A stretch of DNA of 14,064 bases, from NCBI GenBank assembly GCA_022867105.1, contig JALHVH010000383.1:1-14064 (forward strand). Reading direction: 5' to 3'. The translations under genes and the position numbers were made by a program. The stretch's first letter is position 1. Every line of letters begins with the position of its first letter. The stretch is from Candidatus Aminicenantota bacterium. Its GTDB lineage: Bacteria > Acidobacteriota > Aminicenantia > Aminicenantales > Saccharicenantaceae. This document shows, in pieces, positions 7,490 to 14,064 of the stretch. The notes under the pieces are model-generated. The model had not been told where the DNA came from, searched no databases, and was given only the letters and a program-made list of their open reading frames with translations.

Positions 7490-9556
7490 ATGGAAAAAAA
7501 GATCGCCCCCCTGCTGAGAAAGCATCCGGAGGGGCTGGCATTTCTGGATATCGTCAGGGAGCTCCGGCTCCCCCGCCAGAATAAGAACAAACTCCTCGAG
7601 GACCTCAAGGCCCTCGAGAATGAAGGGGTCGTCCGCCGTGTGAGGAACCGTTATGCCCTTGCCCCGCGAACGAACCTCGTCCGCGGCAGGCTGGTCAGCG
7701 TCCTTCGCGGTTTCGGCTTCGTGACCCCCGAGGGCGGGGGAACGGAGGATATCTTCATCCCGGCCCGGGATTCGGGCGGCGCCCTCCAGGGCGACACCGT
7801 CGAGGTCCTGGTCCGGGAAAAGGGGAGCAGGGGAAAGTCCGAAGGGAAGATCACCCGCATCCTGAAAAAGGAACGGAAGAGGATCCTCGGCACGTATGTG
7901 GAAAGAGGGGGGGCCCCTTACATGGCCGCTTTCGATTCCATGTCGCCCGAGGAGCTCCCCATCCGCGTCAAGGGCAAGCCATTCCCCCGCCCCGGTATGA
8001 TTATCGAAGCCGACCGGACGACGCTCGAGCTGGCCGGCATCCTGGGCTTCCCGGACGACCCCGGTGTTGACACCCAGGTCATCGTCAGGCGCCACGGCCT
8101 AGCCTCCGGGTTCCCGGCCGAGGTCCTGGCGGAAGCCGACGCGGCCCGGCCCGGAGTCACGGCGGAGGACCTGGCCGGCCGGGCCGACCACCGCGACTGG
8201 CAGACCGTCACCATCGACGGCGAGAAGGCCCAGGACTTCGATGACGCCGTAAGCGTCCGGCTCCTGCCGAACGGACACTACTTCCTCGGTGTTCACATTG
8301 CGGACGTGTCGTATTACGTCAGGCCGGGAACAACCCTCGACGAAGAGGCCTTCGCGAGGGCGACCAGTGTCTATTTTCCAGACCTGACCCTGCCCATGCT
8401 GCCGGAAAAGCTCTCCAACGACCTCTGCAGTTTGAGGCCGCGGGAGCCGAGGCTCACCATGTCCGTCCTCATGGAGATCGACGGCGCCGGACGGGTCGTC
8501 CGGGAGAAGTTCCATCCTTCGGTCGTCCGGACGGTCGAACGCATGACCTACACGTCCGTCTTCAAGATCTTCGAAGGAGACCGGGCCGAACGCGCGAAGT
8601 ACGCCCACGTCGTCCCCGCCCTGCTCCTCATGAGGGACCTGGCGCGTCTCCTCCGGGCAAAGCGGGCCGAGGCCGGGAGCCTCGATTTCGATCTCCTCGA
8701 GCCCGAACTCGTCTACAAAGAAGGAAGCCTCCAGTCCATTGTTCCCACCGAGCGGAACGAGGCCCACCAGCTCATCGAGGAATTCATGGTGGCGGCCAAC
8801 GTGGCCGTCGCGTCCCACCTCGGCCGGGCGGACGTTCCGGCCATGTTCCGGATCCATCCGGCGCCCGCCGAGGCCGACCTGGAAAAGCTCAGGGAACTGC
8901 TCGGGCACTTCGGGCTCGTCCTGCCGAAGGCCGACCGGATCGGATCGAAGGACCTCCAGGGGGTCCTCGAGAGGATGAAGGGACAGCCGGGGGAAAAGTT
9001 CGTCAACGTCCAGGTCCTCCGCTCGCTGAAACTGGCCGTCTACTCGGACGAGGACCTCGGCCATTACGGCCTCGCCAAGACGGATTACACCCACTTCACT
9101 TCGCCCATCCGCCGCTACCCCGACCTCATCGTCCACCGCGTCCTGAAGCGGCTCCTAGCGGGCGGGCGGGCGGAGAAGGCTCCCATGGCCGAGTGGGCCC
9201 TCCATTGCTCCCAGATGGAACGGAAGGCCAACGAGGCCGAGAAGGACCTCCTCATGTGGAGGATCTTCCGCTTCCTCAAGACCAGGATGGGCGACGAGTT
9301 CGAGGGCATCATCACCGACGTCATCAAGGCCGGGCTCCTCGTCGAGCTGGACGACACCTTCGCGGACGGGCTCCTGCCGTTCCAGTCGCTGGACGGCGAT
9401 TATTATTACCGGCGGAGCGCCAAGACCTTGCGCGGCCGCAGGAAGGGGCGGACCTTCGACCTGGGCGACCGGGTCCGCGTCATCCTCGTCGCCTGCGACC
9501 CGGCCCTGCGGCGCATGGAGTTCACGTTGAGTCCGGAGGCGGGGGGAAAGCCGTGA
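7490..9556 (+). CDS. rnr: Ribonuclease R
   Basis: A 3'-to-5' processive exoribonuclease that degrades structured RNA and takes part in RNA quality control and trans-translation. The product is 688 residues, shorter than the E. coli enzyme (813), mainly because it lacks a long basic C-terminal tail. In order: an N-terminal winged-helix segment (1-62), cold-shock domain 1 (about 64-108, VRGRL...GFGFVTPE), cold-shock domain 2 (about 130-210), the RNB catalytic domain (about 232-560), and a C-terminal S1 domain (about 605-686). The metal-binding acids are intact in DGEKAQDFDD: Asp243, Asp249, Asp251 and Asp252. The HFTSPIRRYPDL signature is at 535-545. The ATG at 7490 has AAAGGAA about nine bases upstream. 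The downstream SelB-like gene starts at or within its stop codon, suggesting translational coupling. Confidence 0.95.
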   Translation: MEKKIAPLLRKHPEGLAFLDIVRELRLPRQNKNKLLEDLKALENEGVVRRVRNRYALAPRTNLVRGRLVSVLRGFGFVTPEGGGTEDIFIPARDSGGALQGDTVEVLVREKGSRGKSEGKITRILKKERKRILGTYVERGGAPYMAAFDSMSPEELPIRVKGKPFPRPGMIIEADRTTLELAGILGFPDDPGVDTQVIVRRHGLASGFPAEVLAEADAARPGVTAEDLAGRADHRDWQTVTIDGEKAQDFDDAVSVRLLPNGHYFLGVHIADVSYYVRPGTTLDEEAFARATSVYFPDLTLPMLPEKLSNDLCSLRPREPRLTMSVLMEIDGAGRVVREKFHPSVVRTVERMTYTSVFKIFEGDRAERAKYAHVVPALLLMRDLARLLRAKRAEAGSLDFDLLEPELVYKEGSLQSIVPTERNEAHQLIEEFMVAANVAVASHLGRADVPAMFRIHPAPAEADLEKLRELLGHFGLVLPKADRIGSKDLQGVLERMKGQPGEKFVNVQVLRSLKLAVYSDEDLGHYGLAKTDYTHFTSPIRRYPDLIVHRVLKRLLAGGRAEKAPMAEWALHCSQMERKANEAEKDLLMWRIFRFLKTRMGDEFEGIITDVIKAGLLVELDDTFADGLLPFQSLDGDYYYRRSAKTLRGRRKGRTFDLGDRVRVILVACDPALRRMEFTLSPEAGGKP

Positions 9557-9558
9557 AC

Positions 9559-10638
9559 ATGAGGCAGTGTTTCGACGCGCGGCTGGACTTCCCGGTCAAG
9601 AAGGCCGGGGCGTCCCTCAAGGCCCTGATCGTCGTCCGCAAGAAGAGCTACGCGGCCGAGGTCCATGAGTATCCGCGGGGAGAAACGGCCGGAGAGGGCG
9701 GCTGGTTCGCCCGGGTTTCTGCCGGACTGCCGTTCTTCCTGAAGTGGAAGGATGATTTCGAGGTCCAGACCGAAGGACACCTCCCGCTCGGCCGGGGTGT
9801 GGTCCTCCACCCCGAATCCGAGGACGCGAAGAAGCTGAAGTCGAGAAAAAGGCTCCCGATGCTCGAGCGCCTGTCCGGGGACGAGAAGGACATGCTCCTC
9901 GCCCTGGCGGAAGAGAAGGGCTTCGAAGGGCTGAGGGAGAAGGACGTTCTCGCGTTAAGCAGCGTCGAGCCGGAGAGGCTCGAGGCGGCGGCCCGGAAGC
10001 TCGAAGAGGAGGGGAAGGCGCGCATCCTGGTCTTTTCGCCCCTTTTTATCCTGTCCCAGGAGAGCTTCGAGTTCCTGTGCCGGAGGATCGTGGAGTTTCT
10101 GGCCCAGTTCCATGAAAAACACTCGGACGCGAGGGGGGTCGCGGTCGACAAGATCGCCAAGCGCTTCGAGCTCTCGGAAACCGTCCTCCAGCTCGCCCTG
10201 AAGCACCTCCTCAAGGCCGGCGAGGCCCAGGTCCTGGACGGCATCGTCGCTTTGGCGAGCTTCAAGGTGCCTCTCTCGCCCCAGGAAGAGGACATCCTCA
10301 CCGAGATGGAGAAGATGTGTTTTGAAGGGAAGTTCTCCGCGTTTACCCCGGAGGACATCCGGCAGAAGTTCCAGATCTCGACGACGCGTCTTCAGACCCT
10401 GCTTTCGCTCCTCACCGAACGGAAGAAGATCGTCCAGGGCAAGGACGGCTTCTACATCCACAGGCGCTGGCTGGACGAGATCGTCAAACGGCTCCGTGAG
10501 TCGCGGAAGAAGGAATTGTCTGTCGCGGATTTCAAGACGATGACCGGCCTGTCGCGCAAGTTCGCCATCCCGCTCCTTGAGCTATTGGACGAAATGGGCG
10601 TCACCAAGCGCCGCGGCCCCGGCCGCGAAATCCTGTAG
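9559..10638 (+). CDS. GTPase-less SelB-like protein (domain III plus winged helices)
   Basis: A 359-residue protein that matches the C-terminal half of the selenocysteine elongation factor SelB. Residues 1-85 fit EF-Tu-like domain III, ending FEVQ...LGRGVVLHP where SelB has FVLR...IGGGxVLDP. Residues 105-158, 160-235, 238-305 and 306-359 fit the four SelB winged helices. Distinctive pieces are FHEKH at 184-188, PLSPQEEDIL, FYIHRRWLDE and the C-terminal ELSVADFKTMTGLSRKFAIP followed by LLELLDEMGVTKRRG, close to the SelB end. The GTPase domain and domain II are absent; the space upstream is rnr. It therefore cannot deliver selenocysteinyl-tRNA in the SelB way, but could bind structured RNA. A GTG at 9553 would overlap the rnr stop as GTGA and add two residues; the ATG at 9559 has no clear Shine-Dalgarno. 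Both imply coupling to rnr. Function is unknown. Confidence 0.75.
   Translation: MRQCFDARLDFPVKKAGASLKALIVVRKKSYAAEVHEYPRGETAGEGGWFARVSAGLPFFLKWKDDFEVQTEGHLPLGRGVVLHPESEDAKKLKSRKRLPMLERLSGDEKDMLLALAEEKGFEGLREKDVLALSSVEPERLEAAARKLEEEGKARILVFSPLFILSQESFEFLCRRIVEFLAQFHEKHSDARGVAVDKIAKRFELSETVLQLALKHLLKAGEAQVLDGIVALASFKVPLSPQEEDILTEMEKMCFEGKFSAFTPEDIRQKFQISTTRLQTLLSLLTERKKIVQGKDGFYIHRRWLDEIVKRLRESRKKELSVADFKTMTGLSRKFAIPLLELLDEMGVTKRRGPGREIL
10612..10627. terminator. GC hairpin at the convergent gene junction
   Basis: CGCGGC (10612-10617) and GCCGCG (10622-10627) form a 6-bp GC stem with a CCCG loop. It lies at the end of the SelB-like coding region, about 11 nt before the abutting stop codons. 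No run of T follows on either strand, so it is not a classical intrinsic terminator. It could act as a bidirectional 3'-end stabiliser or pause site. Confidence 0.3.
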
Positions 10639-12852
10639 CTATTCTTCCGGCTTCTTCTTGTCCTCTTTTTCTTTCTTCTGCGGGGGCTGGGTCAGGGCGG
10701 ACTTGAGCTTCTCGGCGAAGAACCCGAATTTCGGCTCTTCCTTGGCAGCATCCTTGGGCTCTTCCTTCTTCTCTTTCTTTTCCTTCTTGTCCTTGGCCTT
10801 GGCACCGCGCAGGCGCTGTTCTTCGAGTCCCTCTTCTTTCTGCTTGATCGCCGTCAGGGCCTCCATCTCGGACTCTTCATCCGCGATCTTCTCTTCGATG
10901 ACCCGGCGCTCGCTTTTCTTGGGCCGCGGCCCCTTCTCGCCCTCGAGCTTGGGTTGTTTCTTCTTGTGCAGTTTTTCCTTCTTGGTCACCGCCCCGGCGG
11001 CCGCCTTGGCCTTTTCCTTCTCCGCGGCCCCGACGGCGGCCTGGGCCGAGGCGGGACCCGCCAGCTCGGCGGCGGGCTCTTCGGGCGCCTCCCTCGGCGG
11101 GGCCTTCGGCCTGAGGGCCCGGGGTGTCAGGTCGATGATCTCGGGCGGGCCGCCGGGGAAAGGCTCCTCTTCTTCCTCTTCCTCGAAGCCGATCGTCCCG
11201 GGCGGCACGTAGCGCTCGGCCCGGCCTTCGGCCGCAAGCGTCTCTCCTTCCTCGGCGGGGGCCTCGAGGGAGACCTCCTCCGGGACGACGTCCAGTTCCG
11301 TATAAGGCTCCTGGTAGAAAAAGATTCCCTTTTTTTTCTCGGACTTGATGAACTCCGGCGTGTTGAGCAGGGTGAGTTCCACGTCCTCTTGGGTCGTCTG
11401 TTTGAGGAAATCCACGAGATGGTAAGCCCTCAGGAAGTGCAGGGCGTGGCCCGGCGCGAGGACGGGATCCTTGAAGATGAGGAACAGCAGGTCCTTGAGG
11501 TCGAGCTCGCCTCGGTGCTCATAGAGGGGCAGGAGGGCGGCCAGGGTCTCGCGGTCGATAAAAATGATCTTGTTGGGTTCGGCGAACGTAAAGGCCTCTT
11601 CTCCGGCGCCGCCGAACCTGTCCTCTTTCGGGTCGTAGGTGACCTTAGGGGCCGCCAGCTTCTTCTTGGATTTCTTGACCCAAAAATGGAATTGGCCGGG
11701 CCCCTGCTTCTCCATCGTCAGGCTGGCCCCCTGGGGGATGTTGTTCTTGACATAGAAGTCCTGGAGTCCCAGGAAGTAGCTGGAGTTGGGGTAATAGAAG
11801 AGCGTGTAGGTCTTCCCCTCTTCCGGTTCTGTGAAGGCGTATTCGCGGGCGTGGGAAAGTCCCTTGTTGAGGCTTCTCGGCACCTTGATCCCGCCCGAAT
11901 GGATCTCGCGCCAGGTCAGGTAGACCTTGATCGGGAAGTCCTGGACGGTGCTCATCTCCGGCTTCTCGAGCTCCTCGAACTCGGGGAGCTTGGCCAAGGG
12001 GGCCGCGAGGGGAAGGCCCTCGGGCAGGGCGTTGAGGATCTGTTTGAGGTGCCACTTGCCCCAGCCGGCGAGGGACAGCAGGAGGAATTCCTTCTTGTAC
12101 TTCTTCTCGAGGACGTGATCGAGGCTCAGGCAGTTGATCTCGAAGAGGTCGTTCGACGCCTCCAGGCCAAGGTGTTTCTTGACGAGCTCCTCGGTGGACG
12201 TGGACTCCCGGGTCCGCTCAAATTCGGCCTCCATCTCCATGATCTTGGCCTCCGGAATGTCGACCCGCCCGGCCGTGAGCTGCCAGTTGTCGTTCCAGCT
12301 GAAGAGCACCGGGGACTTGATGAGAGCGCTTCGGAGGTTCTTCTCCAGGGTCTTGAGGTCCCTCTCCGTCATGGGGAGCTCGGTCAGCCTGGGGTCGCTC
12401 CCCTTTTCCAAGAGCTCGGGCACGAGGCCTTTGGCCTCCGTATTGGAGGGGAGAAGGATCTGGGTCCGAGTCTTCTTCATGTAGTCGATGTATTTCCGGA
12501 AGACCCCGCCCCCCGTGTAATCCACCTCGAGCATCTCGCAGTTGAAGGCCCTATAAAAGGCCTTGCCGACGACCTTGAGGATGATGGCCCCCCGGAAATG
12601 CTCGACGTTCTTGCTGCCGACGTTCAGGGTCTCGTCGTATTCCTTGTAGATGACATCGCCGGTCTCGTAGCGGGCGTAGGGGTCATACCGCTTGACGTCC
12701 TGGGTCCGCTGGCCGGCCGTCTTCCGGAAGGCGAGCTTCTCCGCCAGGGCGTGCAGGGGGAGAGGCCGGGAGGTTTGGGCCAACTCCTTCTCGATGAGCG
12801 CCACGTCCTCCGGTGCGATGGTCGTCGTCTGGGCGTTTTCTGGATTATTCAT
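10639..12852 (-). CDS. Uncharacterised 737-residue protein with long disordered charged tail
   Basis: No family is recognised. Residues 1-50 could be a small helical HTH-like segment (PEDVALIEKELAQTSRPLPLHALAEKLA). Residues 60-130 look like a beta-rich unit (YETGDVIYKEYDETLNVG, then HFRGAIILKVVGKAF). Residues about 310-415 hold another (IKVYLTWREIHSGGIKVP, then TLFYYPNSSYFLGLQDFY), vaguely like a B3 or barrel-type nucleic-acid-binding fold; both are inference. From about 525 to the end the chain is low-complexity Glu/Lys/Ala/Pro and probably disordered, with two ordered-looking islands: IIDLTPRALRPK (572-583) and FGFFAEKLKSAL (709-720). There is no signal peptide or membrane segment. The ATG at 12852 overlaps argF by eight bases and has no nearby Shine-Dalgarno, only an A-rich leader, so translation probably depends on coupling to argF. 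Its stop touches the convergent SelB-like gene. Confidence 0.8.
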   Translation of the reverse strand: MNNPENAQTTTIAPEDVALIEKELAQTSRPLPLHALAEKLAFRKTAGQRTQDVKRYDPYARYETGDVIYKEYDETLNVGSKNVEHFRGAIILKVVGKAFYRAFNCEMLEVDYTGGGVFRKYIDYMKKTRTQILLPSNTEAKGLVPELLEKGSDPRLTELPMTERDLKTLEKNLRSALIKSPVLFSWNDNWQLTAGRVDIPEAKIMEMEAEFERTRESTSTEELVKKHLGLEASNDLFEINCLSLDHVLEKKYKKEFLLLSLAGWGKWHLKQILNALPEGLPLAAPLAKLPEFEELEKPEMSTVQDFPIKVYLTWREIHSGGIKVPRSLNKGLSHAREYAFTEPEEGKTYTLFYYPNSSYFLGLQDFYVKNNIPQGASLTMEKQGPGQFHFWVKKSKKKLAAPKVTYDPKEDRFGGAGEEAFTFAEPNKIIFIDRETLAALLPLYEHRGELDLKDLLFLIFKDPVLAPGHALHFLRAYHLVDFLKQTTQEDVELTLLNTPEFIKSEKKKGIFFYQEPYTELDVVPEEVSLEAPAEEGETLAAEGRAERYVPPGTIGFEEEEEEEPFPGGPPEIIDLTPRALRPKAPPREAPEEPAAELAGPASAQAAVGAAEKEKAKAAAGAVTKKEKLHKKKQPKLEGEKGPRPKKSERRVIEEKIADEESEMEALTAIKQKEEGLEEQRLRGAKAKDKKEKKEKKEEPKDAAKEEPKFGFFAEKLKSALTQPPQKKEKEDKKKPEE

Positions 12853-13795
12853 GTTTATTTTTTTCTTTTTTTCCCATCAGCAGGAGCATGATGACCTTCT
12901 GGACGTGGAGCCGGTTCTCCGCCTCGTCGTAAACGACGGAGTTCGGGGAATCGATGACCTCGTCGGTGACTTCGTCGCCGCGGTGGGCCGGCAGGCAGTG
13001 CATGAAGAGGGCGTCGGATTTGGCGTGGGACATGAGTTTGGCGTTGACCTGGTAGGGCGCGAAGATCCTGGCCCTTTTCTCCTTCTCGGCTTCCTGCCCC
13101 ATGGAGGCCCAGACGTCCGTGTAGACGGCGTCGGCCCCGCTCGCGGCTTCGGCCGGGTCGGCGGTGAGCTTCAGGCTGAAGCCCGTGGCGTTGCCGTCCT
13201 CCAGGGCCTGCTGGACGATCTCCGGGTTGGGTTCGTAGCCGGCCGGTGTCGCGACGGCCATCTTCGTCCCGGACTTGGCGGCCGCGAACATCAGGCTGTG
13301 GCAGACATTATTGCCGTCGCCGACGTAGGCGAACGTCAGCCCGAACGTCAGCCTGGTGCGGCCGCCCTTCTTCTCCCCGAGCGTGTAAAAATCGGCCATG
13401 GCCTGGCAGGGGTGGAGGAGGTCCGTCAAGGCGTTGATCACGGGGATGCGGGTGCTTGCGGCCAGGTCCAGGATGATCCGGTGGGCGAAGGTCCGGAGCA
13501 TGATGCCGTCGACCCAGCGCTCGAGGTTCTTGCCGACGTCGAAGATCCCTTCGCGCGATCCGAGCTGGATGTCGGACGGGGCCAGGTAGATCGCCTCGCC
13601 GCCGAGCTGGAGCATCCCGACCTCGAAGGTCATCCGCGTCCGGAGCGAGGGCTTCTGGAAGATCATGGCCAGGATCCGGTTCTTGAGCGATTTACGGAAG
13701 CGGTGCGGGTGTTTCTTCATGTTATCGGTCATGTTGAGGATCTGTTGGAACTCATCCGGCGTCAAGTCATGGATGCTGATAAAATCTTTTTGCAT
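12845..13795 (-). CDS. argF: Ornithine carbamoyltransferase
   Basis: Transfers the carbamoyl group between carbamoyl phosphate and ornithine/citrulline, in arginine synthesis or, reversed, in citrulline breakdown. Length is 316 residues, normal. The carbamoyl-phosphate motif reads SLRTR (50-54) where most OTCs have STRTR. The other signatures are intact: HPCQA, GDGNNVCHS, the ornithine-binding DVWASMGQE, HCLPAHRGDEV, and AENRLHVQK. These favour OTC over the acetyl- or succinyl-ornithine variants. Two ATGs stand in tandem at 13798 and 13795. The Shine-Dalgarno AGGAGG at 13801-13806 is only 2 nt from the first but 5 nt from the second, so I chose 13795. It lies 9 nt after the carbamate kinase gene, which suggests a catabolic (arcB-like) role, though a biosynthetic one cannot be excluded. 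The 3' end has two runs of seven A. Confidence 0.93.
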   Translation of the reverse strand: MQKDFISIHDLTPDEFQQILNMTDNMKKHPHRFRKSLKNRILAMIFQKPSLRTRMTFEVGMLQLGGEAIYLAPSDIQLGSREGIFDVGKNLERWVDGIMLRTFAHRIILDLAASTRIPVINALTDLLHPCQAMADFYTLGEKKGGRTRLTFGLTFAYVGDGNNVCHSLMFAAAKSGTKMAVATPAGYEPNPEIVQQALEDGNATGFSLKLTADPAEAASGADAVYTDVWASMGQEAEKEKRARIFAPYQVNAKLMSHAKSDALFMHCLPAHRGDEVTDEVIDSPNSVVYDEAENRLHVQKVIMLLLMGKKEKNKHE

Positions 13796-13800
13796 CATGC

Positions 13801-13806
13801 CCTCCT
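13801..13806 (-). promoter_or_regulatory. Ribosome binding site deciding the argF start
   Basis: AGGAGG on the minus strand overlaps the carbamate kinase stop codon TAG (13807-13805). Its distance of 5 nt to the ATG at 13795, against 2 nt to the ATG at 13798, favours the second of the two tandem start codons. Confidence 0.7.
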
Positions 13807-14064
13807 AGCTTGTCGCGATGATCCTTGTCCCCGAGCGGTTGATGAGGGCGGCTTTGAGGTGGTTGGCCGTCGTGATGAGGACCTCTTCCCCTCCTGCTTC
13901 GATATACTCGATCGCCGCCCGGATCTTGGGTCCCATGGACCCGGGCGGGAACTGCCCGTCCTCGAGGTGTTTCCGCGCCTCGTCCACGGTCAGGACGGGC
14001 GCCTCCCTCTGGCCGGGCTTGCCGTAGTCGATGTAGACCCGCTCGATGGCCGTGAGGATGATGA
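13805..14064 (-). CDS. arcC: Carbamate kinase, C-terminal part (runs off the window)
   Basis: Only the last 85 residues are in the window; the 5' part lies beyond 14064. The enzyme makes ATP from ADP and carbamoyl phosphate, releasing carbamate (ammonia and CO2). Translated from the window edge the frame reads IILTAIERVYIDYGKPGQRE, then EARKHLEDGQFPPGSMGPKI and a final GTRII. The strongly conserved GSMGPK with its nucleotide-binding Lys and the terminal GTRI are typical of carbamate kinase in the amino-acid kinase family. The stop TAG is at 13807-13805, and the OTC gene follows after 9 nt. The pair suggests substrate-level ATP formation from citrulline. No arginine deiminase gene is in view. 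Promoter and start lie outside the window. Confidence 0.9.
   Translation of the reverse strand, partial: IILTAIERVYIDYGKPGQREAPVLTVDEARKHLEDGQFPPGSMGPKIRAAIEYIEAGGEEVLITTANHLKAALINRSGTRIIATS

Noticed and set aside
8099..9136. Minus-strand frame opposite rnr
   Set aside because: Antisense shadow of an intact RNase R catalytic domain with all active-site residues.
9193..9552. N-terminal extension of the SelB-like protein into rnr
   Set aside because: The extension reads as out-of-frame rnr (Arg/Pro/Gly-rich), shows no GTPase motifs, and SelB-like sequence begins only after 9559.
9541..10638. SECIS element or tRNA-Sec gene near the SelB-like gene
   Set aside because: I looked for a tRNA-like cloverleaf or an in-frame TGA in the neighbouring genes and saw none; a proper search with covariance models would be needed to exclude one elsewhere.
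10954..12891. Long plus-strand frame opposite the 737-residue gene
   Set aside because: Composition looks like an antisense shadow, and the minus-strand frame has a natural start overlapping argF, a stop abutting the convergent gene and balanced amino-acid use.

Overview
GC-rich bacterial chromosome (judged by eye, not counted), almost fully coding, with no mobile element, CRISPR array, tRNA or rRNA that I can see. The housekeeping proteins are bacterial. Gene style (a pseudo-receiver, uncharacterised proteins, a carbamate kinase/OTC pair) would suit an uncultivated Acidobacteriota-like lineage such as Candidatus Aminicenantes, but that is a low-confidence guess from memory. The longest stretch without a gene is the AT-rich 1-146 upstream of guaA.

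Plus strand, 147-10638: one tight co-directional run: guaA (GMP synthase), dnaE (DNA polymerase III alpha), a degenerate receiver-domain protein, an 89-residue protein matching only the C-terminal end of biotin protein ligase BirA, coaX (type III pantothenate kinase), an uncharacterised 212-residue protein, rnr (RNase R), and a 359-residue protein matching only the C-terminal half of the selenocysteine elongation factor SelB (domain III plus winged helices, no GTPase). Gaps are 0-15 nt or small overlaps; the guaA/dnaE junction is ATGA and the rnr/SelB-like junction is GTGA if the GTG start is used. A good -35/-10 promoter sits so close to guaA that its mRNA is predicted to be leaderless. An extended -10 box inside the BirA-like fragment may give coaX and the following genes a second promoter.

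Minus strand, 14064-10639: the 3' end of arcC (carbamate kinase), then argF/arcB (ornithine carbamoyltransferase), then an unrecognised 737-residue protein with a long disordered Lys/Glu/Pro/Ala tail. ArcC plus OTC is the pairing that draws ATP from citrulline through carbamoyl phosphate. The two gene runs converge with no intergenic base: the stop codons abut as TAGCTA, next to a GC hairpin.

The points most worth following are two cases where a conserved multidomain protein is reduced to its C-terminal module inside an operon: the GTPase-less SelB-like protein coupled to RNase R, and the catalytic-domain-less BirA tail directly before coaX. The pseudo-receiver, the predicted leaderless guaA and the 737-residue protein come next.
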